Shown here in pieces: positions 49,450 to 59,700 of a stretch of DNA of 64,000 bases. The stretch is from Owenia fusiformis (Eukaryota > Annelida > Polychaeta > Sabellida > Oweniidae). The position numbers and the translations under genes are program-made. The notes under the pieces are model-generated. The model had not been told where the DNA came from. It saw only the letters and a list, made by a program, of their open reading frames with translations, and did not search any database. The stretch lies in the NCBI GenBank assembly GCA_903813345.2, contig CAIIXF020000009.1, forward strand, positions 36,761,759 to 36,825,758, given 5' to 3'. Within the stretch, counting starts at the first letter, position 1. Each line of letters opens with the position of its first letter.

Positions 49450-50560
49450 TCAACCAGAATAACGGCAATGCCAAAGCATAGCAAATCCCATCGAACAGAA
49501 ATGGCTGGTATTTTTACATTTGAAATATATAGCAAATATTATAAAATAACACCCATAAGAAAGGCCACCATTTTCAAAATGGTTGATCACTAGCCAAGTT
49601 GTCATGAGAAGAAGTAATATGGAAGCCACATATAAAATTCTTAAAAAATCGGCAATGCTGGCCATTGGTCACGTACTACCCAAAATGTCATAAGACAGTA
49701 TGCAATCCTTACTAGTATTCACATATCAAATTCTATTATTTTACTGCTCTATTACTTTTTGAGTTATTATAAAAAATGTAAAATAACGCACATAAAACCG
49801 GTGGCCATTTTTCAAAACAGCCGACTACTCCATAAAGTTTTATTAGACAATGTACCATGCTTAAAGTATTCACATATCAAATATGACCAAAATCACTCCA
49901 ACACTTTTCAAGTCATAAAAAACGTGAAAATTACAGCCATTTTTTAAAATGGCCGCTTACTACTGGAAGTGTCATGAGACAGTGTGCAAGGCTCATGAGT
50001 ATTCACATATCAAATATGAACAAAATCGCTCTACTACTTTTCAAGTTATAGTAAAAAATGTACAAATGGTGGCCATTTTTCAAAATGGCCGCCTACTACC
50101 CAAAGTGTCTCAGACATTGTGCCATGCTTAAAGTATTCACATACCAAATATGAACGAAATCGTTCCACTACTTTTCAAGTTACAGCAAAAATCGTAAAAT
50201 GACGTGCAAATGCAGCCATTTTTCAAGATGGCTGCCATGTATTTCTTCTATATTTACATTTCTAGCTTAATCAATGTTTTATAAAACTTTTTTACATTTA
50301 AAACATATTGCTATCACAGTTTTATATACAGTGCCTTAATTACTGTAAAATCGGCACTAAAATGGCCGCCTTTTTTTTGAGCGGCCATTTTGAAAATCAG
50401 TCTTCGAGCAGAATATCTATTCCCATTTGGTATATGTGTACAGAATATGAACAAAATCGGGTCAGCGGTATTTGAGCTATTGCCTGGACGGATGGACGGA
50501 CGGATGGAGGCGTTCCCTATATCCCTCCGAACTTTGTACGATGGGATAAAAAGTTTACTT
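49450..50560. repeat. GGCCATTTTG dispersed repeat between copy A exons 4 and 5
   Basis: Units with TATTCACATATCAAATATGA, TTTTCAAGTTATAG and AAAATGGCCGCCTACTACC. It ends in GGACGGATGGACGGACGGATGG and then CGATGGGATAAAA. Followed at 50655-50810 by an AACCAACC low-complexity block. No exon is seen in 48847-51141. Confidence 0.8.
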
Positions 50561-52137
50561 TTAAAGACAGCATAATTATTTGGATTCAAATTTAGGTCCA
50601 TTGGGTCTGAGACAAAATGAGGTCTGATAAAGCAAACATTTTAAGGTCAATGTCACCAAGGAACCAATCAACCAACCCAACTCCCCACTAACCAATCAAC
50701 CAACAAACAAACCAAAACCAATCATGCTAACTTAACCCAACCAATCCAACTAACTAAACTAACCCAAGGCAAGCAACCCACAAAACAAACCAACAAACCA
50801 TTAGTAACGAAATAAGTAACCAAATTAGTAACTAACCTAGTAATAAAAAATTTACATTTGAGACGTTAGAGAACAAACAAAAACTCAAGTTGCATTATTT
50901 TCAAGGTAAAATTTTAAATTGGTTCAAACTTGAACAACCTTTTTTGAAAGTCTTCTGCAAATTGCTAAGAAGGAAAACCTGACCTTTGATATGTGATCTG
51001 ACCATACGTTGACCTGTTTGAGGGTAAAACACAAATCTGTCAGATAGCTTGCAATCTTAAATGTCTAAGTCTCTTGTATACATACTCATTTAATTCACTT
51101 AATCCTTACAAAATGCTTGAATTAACTCAGTAAACTTTCAGTAAACCCTTTCAAGATTGGTGCAAAGTTCAAAGCAGTTCTCCCTCGGACACAAAAATGT
51201 GTCCTGGATGCATCTTCATTCGTTAAAATATTTCAAACAGTAACAGGATTGAGGATATCAGAATATTTTCCACAGATTATTTTAGGAACTGCCAGAGGGA
51301 CATATTCATTTATGGATAACAAAGGAAGGTAAATATAATTTAATTTCAGTGATAAATAATGAGTTGCAAAGGGAAGACTGCAGGGATAAAAGCCTATAAA
51401 GAATTTTTCTACTAAAGACTACAACTAAAAATTAATGTGCAAACATCTTAGCTCTAAAGTTGGAGAAATTTTAAGAAAATGATAAATTTTAAGAAAATGG
51501 CTTTGCTTAGGATGATTAAAATACATTTTTGGAAACTAACTCAACAAAATACAAATGTACTTAAACTCAAGTTAGTATCAAAATGCTGTTGACCGGTATA
51601 AATGTGTTTCAGGAAAGTTGAAGGGATTCTGAAAGCTATCTTTAACTACAATGTGGCATCACGTTTACCAATATGGAAAATTACAGCTGACAAGTTTAAA
51701 ATAACAGGATATACATTCATGCCCTATTTCCTTGCTTCAACTCCAATAAGTGGTAAATATTACTACGGACATGATTTAAAGAAGGTTTGCTCAACTGCAG
51801 TTTGGTATCCATATGTTTGATTATCACTGAATATGTTTTATTTGTTGTAGAGTTAAAAGACAAAATATTACCTAACTAAAGCATAAAATATGACATTAAA
51901 CATTAAGCCTCAAGTAGATATCACTTTAACAAGAATGTAATCAAAAATTAGACTTATCAAAAATGACTTAACAAAATTAAGGATTTAAGTGGTTTTAAAA
52001 ATATCACCGAAAATCATGACATTGCAGATTTGAGTGAACGATATATGCTTTGATTCGTAAATAACGTTTATTTTAATATGTGTATCTAAGAACATAGGGA
52101 GTAATGTGTCAAACACACTGCACCAATGAATATCATG

Positions 52138-52215
52138 ATGACTGCTAGGTGTTTATTATGGTGGTGGTGTTATGTATCTACCATGCAGTGGGGTTTGAGA
52201 GCATCTTATTGTTCT
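52138..52215 (+). pseudogene. Relic of a fourth linker-like first exon
   Basis: ATGACTGCTAGG, then GGTGGTGGTGTTATGTATCT, CCATGCAG and GAGAGCATCTTATTG can be followed base for base against exon 1C, but small indels break the frame. It lies between copy A's stop and exon 1C. Confidence 0.75.
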
Positions 52216-52721
52216 TTTGGGAGAAAGTTTAAAGTTTTACTTACATACATGTAGTGAGTACTTATATAGCATTGTAAGTTTAGTAATCGTAACTTTTTCA
52301 GACCTCTGATATTTACTGAAAATAAGTACAAGTTGGAGATTATTCCAAATTATTTCAAATTTAATTTAGTGTAATTTAAGATACCACATTCTCCTTAATT
52401 AGAGCCAAGGGCATTTAGAAAATTAAAAATACATGTACATGTACCTCCTTCAGATAATTTAAATAAGCACCCATAATTGAAAGAAGTCAAAAATCACCAG
52501 GAATATCATGTATGGCATATTTTGAACTTTATGAAGCAGGACAGGCACTGAATATGGCGATTGTGGTAAAATTATGACATTATGAGACCAAATTAAATTC
52601 CCTAAGTACATTAAGGGCAAGGATCAAGGATCATTAACCTTAGTGCAAACTTCTCTTTAGAACATAATTTAAAAATACATCAATTTGGTAACTACCACTC
52701 ATATTGACACATCAACTAGCA

Positions 52722-53650
52722 ACTCAATGAAGTAGCAAATCCCACCAAACAAACATATTATAAAAATCACCTTGTCCATTGAGCATTAGCAAATGAATTT
52801 TGTTCAAAATAATTGACTACATTTAAAATGCCTTCTTGAGTAGAGGTCCTTTGCCCATAAGATATTGATTGGACAATGATTGTCTAAAAATGGTAAAAAT
52901 GGCAGCCATTTTAAAATGAAGCAGCCATGTTGAAAATTTCTTCGGGCAGATCTCCTCTTTTGAAGGCACCAGCATGTAAAATTTGAACCAAAATCCATCA
53001 ACTGATATTTTGAAATTCAATTGGCTTCGTGAAAATTTGTTTTGGAGCTGAGCTCTTTTGTCCGTGGGCATCCCTAAAAAATTTGTCAACTCGTATTTGA
53101 GCCATCAAAGACTACATTTTTTTAAAGAAAAATGGTAGCCATTTTTAATTCAGTGGCCATCTTGTTTTTGTGACCCTTAGGCATCAATATATAAAATTTG
53201 AACCAAATCTGTCTATTGATTTACAAGTTATCAATTATTATATTTTTACGAAAAATGGTGGCCATTTTGCAAAAGCATTTAACCAAATCTATTTGCTAGT
53301 ATTTGAGTTATCAAAGAATACCTTTTTAATGAAAATGGTAACCATTTTGAAATTCAGCGTCTTCTTCAGCAGATCTATGAACCAAATATATCAACTGGCT
53401 ACGTGACTTATAAAAGATTTCATTTTTTATGAAAAATTGTGACCATTTTGAATTGAGTAGCCATATTGGAAATTTCTTCTCAAGCAGAGGTCCAGTTCAC
53501 CCATAAAGCATATAAAGCCTACAAAATTTAAGTCAAATCTGTCAACAGGTATTAGTTATCACCCAAACAGATGGGTGGACAACCGAATGAATGAATGGAC
53601 AGCCGGACAAATGGCTTTTCTATATCCCTCTCATTCAGTGGGATATAAAA
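52722..53650. mobile_element. GGCCATTTTG repeat with boundaries fixed by an empty site
   Basis: The duplicated segment 46920-47261 is contiguous in copy A/B but split here, between ATTGACACATCAAC and TAATATCAGATATCTTATAT. This defines the inserted unit: it begins near AGCAACTCAATGAAGTAGC and ends near TTCAGTGGGATATAAAAT. The interior has about six ~140-bp sub-units. No coding or recognised terminal repeats. Confidence 0.75.
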
Positions 53651-53723
53651 TTAATATCAGATATCTTATATTCAACACTAATTAAGCTGTTAGATTATTG
53701 CCTAAAGAAATACTGATTATCAG
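53650..53723 (+). promoter_or_regulatory. Conserved upstream block of exon 1C
   Basis: Matches 47027-47100 in front of exon 1B. A large repeat insertion ends at its 5' border, so distal sequence present in front of 1B has been pushed about 930 bp away here. Confidence 0.4.
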
Positions 53724-56700
53724 ATGGCTGCCAGGTTTAAATTGCTGGTGGTGGTGTTGTGTATGTACAATGCAGGAAGAGTGAGAGCATCATGTGATTG
53801 CAAGCTTAGCGCAACTTCAAAACCAGTAGCACCAGAGATTATCAACTCAAGCCTTGATTACCAACAAGAGATAATTGACAGGTACTTTTTAACATCTCAA
53901 ACTGTATGAATTAAAATCATTATGCATATTTTGTACCTTGGTGTTCTGGTCATGGATTGTGGTATTGGTTCTTAAATGGGAGAAGGGGGTATATGAATTT
54001 GACACTGTTTCTTTTCACGTTAGATCATGGTTTTGGGATATGTGGAGTTTGTTTTTTCTTATAATTGGTATAGACTTAGAATTTGCATTTTCGTGCAAGG
54101 TTTCATTACAGCTTTTGGTCCTTTCCCTTTGGCACTTGCACTTTGATATATATAGTAAAATTGGAGGAAATAAAATGAGTGATTAGAGGAAATTTCAGAG
54201 TTAAACACTTGGTAAAAATGTAAAAATAATATAGAATAAAATGTTTAATATACTGCAAAATAAGTTGCATTAAGAGAGAATCATAGAGAATATTTTTTCC
54301 AGTATAATAGGCAGTTATTTTTTGTATTATAGCGGAAAAAAATATAATACGAATTTTGAAGAATTATTTTTGATTTAATAATATTATTCGTGTATTATTT
54401 AAAGGGAACAACATATAATACCATATAATATAGAATAATATTTTTGTCAGGAGCAAATAATATGTTGGCATCTGCAATCAAAAACCGATTATACGCGTTT
54501 ATTTTCGAGCCGTTAATCCCTAATTACTCAATTCCTATGAAATGAGTTTCATTCATACTTATACTTAAGTAATTAATCCGTTTGTTATGGTTAATGGATT
54601 AATCTCTACAGCTGATGGCTCTAAAAAATTCCACAAAAATAATTTGCAGAATAAGTTTTTACATATATATTTGATTGTATAATGTCCCTCATGTTATGAT
54701 TAACATTGTGTTAAATTTTTGATTCAATCAATTAATTCATTGTAAAGTTAATTTTTGAATTTTTAATTAATTGGTTTTCCTCACATTTTTATTCCATTGT
54801 TTCTCTGTCACATTAGGTTTTTGGCAAACAACTCTTAAATCCCCCTCTTACACAGATACAAACAACCACCTGTATTCACTTTGCCAACAAAAAACAGTCA
54901 TGACACAGAACTGCTCAATAATTAATAAACACATTACGCATTTTATACAGAACCATACTTAAGGACCCCCCTCCCCGTGGCCAACGATTCTTTCAAATTC
55001 ATATAGTTTTTCAAAATTCACATACATGTATTGACATTCCAGAGCAATATAATAAGTCAAACTTTAATCCCTAATTATTCAATTTCTATGATTTGAGTTT
55101 TGTTCACACCAATAAATAATCTGTTTGTTAGAGTTAATGGATTAATTTCTACAGCCGATGGTTCTAATTTCAACCAAAAAAATAATTTGCAAATTTAATT
55201 TTTCATATTTATTTGATCGTATAATGTACCTTATGTTATAATTAACATTGTGTTAAAATTTGGATTTAATTGATTGACTCAATGGAAAGTTAATTTTTAA
55301 TCAATGGCTTTCCTCACATTTTTACTCCATTTGGTTTCCTCACAATTTAAATCAATAGTTTCTCTGTCAAATTAAGCTTATAACAAACAAGACTTAAAGC
55401 CCTCTCTCACACAGACACAAACACCTTTATTCACTTCACAAACAACACAAAACATTGATGACACGAAACTGCTATATATCAATACATTACAAATTTGATA
55501 CAGGTCCATGGCAAGGAAGGGGGGGGGGGGTCGTTGGGTTCGAGTAAATCACCCTCCCCCTTGCCAAAATTCTTTCAAAATCCTATTATCAATTGTGAAC
55601 CCTTGGTATGTTTTGAAAATTGATCCCCTTGGCTAAAACTTATTACAAGCCTGTAATATATTATATGTTTTGCTCCGATTTTTCTGACAAATCACTGATA
55701 ATAAAGAAGGAAACGTCCATTAGGTTAACCGATACAAGTGGTGTTAATCCATGCTAAAACAAAATAAGAACTTGTATTCTCTCACATTTCACAATTCTTG
55801 TGTTTTCTGTTATCCATATAATATCTGAGATATAAACCGGGGATATCCCGGGAGGGGGGATATAAACATCAGATTAGTACATGATGTTATACATTTGTTT
55901 CTACTACAATTGGATCATTTCTTTTTATTACAACTTTCTTTGTTTTCCATTTCCAAATATATATATTCAAAAGGTGCGAGATTCGGTATGTTTAGTTGTT
56001 TGATAATGAAAATAAAGAAGTGGGCACAATTTAATGTTTCATCTGACAAAGCAATGATTACGCTTTGAGCAAATTGGTGCATGGTAGAACACACTGATGT
56101 AAATAACATATTGACATACAGCATGTCAGAGCAATATGATAAGTAAAATGTTAATCCCTAATTATTTAATTTCTTTAATATGAGCTTCATTAACACTGAC
56201 AACTAATCCGTTTGTTGGAGGCAATGGATTAATTTCCTACAACCAACAGTTCTGAGTTCCACAACAAAATTATTTGAAAATTAAGTTTTTCATATTTATT
56301 TGATTGTATAATGCCCCTTATGTTATGATTAACATTGTGTTAAAATTTGGATTAGATTGATTGACTCAACGGAAAGTTAAGTTTTAATCAATGGGTTTCC
56401 ACTCCATTGTTTCTTTGCCACATTAAGTTTACAACAAACAACATTTAAGGCCCCCTCTTACACAGAGTGAGACACAAACAACCACCTGTATTCACTTTGC
56501 CAACCACAAAAATAGTCTTGACACAGAACTGCTCAATTTTTCAGTTAAATACAAGTACATTACGCATTTTATACAGGCCCGTACCTATCGAGTAACGATC
56601 CCCTCCCCTTGGCCAACAATTTTTTCAAAATCATGCAGATTTTCACCATTCACATACATGTATTGATGTCAGAGCAATATAAGTAATACCTTAATCCCTA

Positions 56701-59700
56701 AGTTTTTTCAATTTCTATGAAATGAGTTTTGTTCACTGATAACTAATCCGTTTGTTAGAGTTAATGGATTAATATCTAGAACCGATTCTTCTAATTTCCA
56801 CAAAAAATAATAATTTGCAAATTAAGTTTTTCATATTTATTTGATGGTATAGTGTCCCTCTTTCTATGATTAACATTGTATTAAAATTTGGATTGAATTG
56901 ATTAACTCATCGGAAAGTTAATTTTTTGATTTTTAATTGATGACTTTTCTTCACATGTTTACTCCATTGTTAACATTAATTTTAATCAAATTAAATTTAT
57001 TAATTTCTTCTAAATATTTATTTTGTAAATATGATTCAAATAGAAATAGAACAATCAAAATAAAATGTATGTGTGACATTTGTAAGTAATGGAGATGAGA
57101 AGGCCAGTAGAACGGTTAATCCTATTAACTGCCATGCTGTGCATTCTTTGTTTTGTTTGGTTAAGTAATTAACCAGATGGATTGTACATCAAGTTGGGCG
57201 AGAATAATCGCGTATAATATTTTTTAGAACCCAAATAATACAATATAATTTGATATATTCTGTTCAGATTGGAAAATACAAGAAAATAATATTTTTTAGA
57301 ATAGAAAAAAATTCTAAATAAACTGCAATCATCATATTTGGATCTCGCTTATTTCTAATTATATTATATTAATCTCTATATAATATAGTATATTTTGCTG
57401 ATTATATTTTTTTCCTTCATAATATAATATAATAATTACAATACTGAATGGAAATACTGTATTATTACGCATCTTTTTACACAAATATCCGAAAATAAAA
57501 CATCTTTTTATATATTATTTTATTGATTTCACCAAGTGAAATAAGCTTTAACATAAAGTTGTAAGATGAACCCTAAGAGCACTTTGCTCCGTTGTCTCCC
57601 AATGGCCCATATTTACAACCCGTACAGTACTAGTGACATTATCCATGGCACAGGGTTTGTTTACATTACCACAGAATATAACCGATCATTTCAGGAAAAA
57701 TGCCTTACTCTACAGGAATAGAAATAATGTTCTAAAGCTAGTTTGATGCACATACTACATTCCCCAGTCTCCAGGGAATGATTGCACTCTGTATAGAAAA
57801 CAATTTAGAACCTTTGGATAGAAGAGTTTAAAAGCACTAGAAGAGTGAATTAGCCTCCTTTGTTTACATTCAACAATATGTGAAAATAGAAAAGTTGTCA
57901 TAACTTTTTAAATTCTGTAAGGATTGTTTATTCTTTACTTTTACATTTGATAACAGAAGGTATGACCTTTCATATCAATCACTGACACCAAATCGTAAAA
58001 TACTCTTCAACATGAAAAAGTATTATTTAATAAACTATATGTACCAATTATTGTAGACTTGAAAAGCAGTACCAAAACTTAGTACAGAACAATGAGTTTA
58101 ATCTTGAGCGATTGACGAATGCCAAAACCGATGCTCAGCATATGACAGATATAGCATATAAGGAAGGTATTTACTGAATCAGAAATGTTTATGAGCTAAA
58201 AATGCAAATAAGTAGAATTAGTGTGACAAATGTACTCACGCGGTAGTAACTTTGACCATTTTTTTGAATTTTTGACGTACCAGATGTTTGAAAATCAAGG
58301 ATTGCGAGTCTCATAACTGCACTGTTTTTTCAAACTTGTTCCATTCAAAGCAAAACAAATTGCTGTTCTGTCGGTGTATTGCTTTATTGTAAAGAGTTCC
58401 TTGATTTAGCAGCGTTTTGGTCCCCAGCTGGGGACCCAAATGCCTCTGAAAGTTAGTCACATCAATTGTTTCCTATTTCCAGCAAATCAATGTGCCAAGA
58501 AGCGCCATTTGCGCTGCATAGAATCTGGAGAGTGTATCCATCAACTATTTGTAAGCACAATTACCTTTACAGCTACAGTACATGTGCTTCCCAAATTTTT
58601 ACACATTAATGCCTTGGTCACATATGCTCCAATCCACCGGCCGGGCACCGGCCGATTGAGTGTTTTGTTCAATATTGTATTAAATTTTGAACAAAATACT
58701 CAATTGGCCGGCGCCAAAGCAAATGTGACCAAGGCATAAGGCACTAATCATCATGATTCTCAGTTACTCCAATTTCACCTTGATAATTTAAGAATGATTC
58801 TACTTGACTAAGTAAACAAAAAAAAATGCTAAAAAGGAAACAGCAACTCCATCCATGGAGTAACAAATCCCACCAACCAAAACATATTTTAATGAATACC
58901 TTGTCATTTTGAAGAGTACCTGATAGAAATAACCAGAAAATAGTCTAGTCATTCCTTAATGTACATCATCAGTGCGTAAAATGTGAACTAAATCTGCACA
59001 TTAATAATTAAGTTATCAAAGATTACAGTTTTTACAAAAAATATGTATTAACTCTTTAATAGGGCTGTGATGGAGTGGTCGACTGCCTAGATGGGTCTGA
59101 TGAAGATAATACAGTATGTAGTGAGTACTGAGATGTATTGTAATAAAATTTTTTTCTCATAATGCAATAATGAGACTGGTGATATGAAATACAGAAAAAG
59201 AGACAAGTTCTGAAAAAGTCCTCTTTATGGATACACCACACTGATATCATACCCTGACATGTGAAACTGGTGTAAAGTAATTTGTAATATGTAGTTGTAG
59301 TTTGTAGTTTTTTGTACACTGTAGTGACTGATATGTCATTTACATGACATGGTTATTGAGTCAATAAAAGATATATATATGATTCTCCCCAGTGGCGGAT
59401 CCAGGAACCAACAGGGGCGGGGCCCAAATTTGAGGTCAGAGAAAAAACCTTGGGCCCCTAAAACCGAAAAGTTTAATGCCCATTTTGAGGCCCATTTTCT
59501 TCAAAATATGGCCTAAAATTAAAAAAATAAGGCCTTAGAAGGCCCAATAATGACCAAAAGGCCCACTTTTTGGGGCCTTTTTTTGGCCTAAAATTTTTTT
59601 GGGCCCAACTTTTTTTTTCTGGGCCAACCTTAGGGGGGGGGGGGGCGTGCCCCATGCCCCCCCCCCCCAGATCCGCCATAGCTCCCTTAACTCCTTAAAC

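Larger units (their letters stand above)
46648..51820 (+). pseudogene. Linker-like secreted protein, copy A, LDLa module lost
   Basis: Exons: 1A 46648-46805 (signal peptide MDVRFIFLVVVLCIYNAG, likely cut before SCDCKL), 2 47614-47723 (coiled-coil-like IKEKYKKLQQDNQVKLERLK), 5 51142-51328, 6 51613-51820 (stop TGA). Exon 3 starts at 47883 (CAAATCAATGT) but turns into dispersed repeat after about 11 bases. Exon 4 (48789-48846) reads GCDGIVD, then TGA where copy C has TGC, then LDGSDEANTTC. As a full-length gene it is broken. However, exons 3 and 4 together are flanked by phase-1 introns, so 1A+2+5+6 joins in frame to 220 codons with no stop. It may therefore be a live LDLa-less variant rather than dead. 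The C-terminal part keeps FKIGAKFKAVLPRTQKC, YFPQI and YYYGHDLKKVCSTAVWYP, diverged from copy C but open. Confidence 0.75.
51821..53723. other. Spacer between linker-like copies A and C
   Basis: Contains the first-exon relic (52138-52215), a segment (52620-52721) homologous to 46920-47026 upstream of exon 1B, and a dispersed repeat of about 930 bp (52722-53650) inserted into that duplicated segment. Confidence 0.75.
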
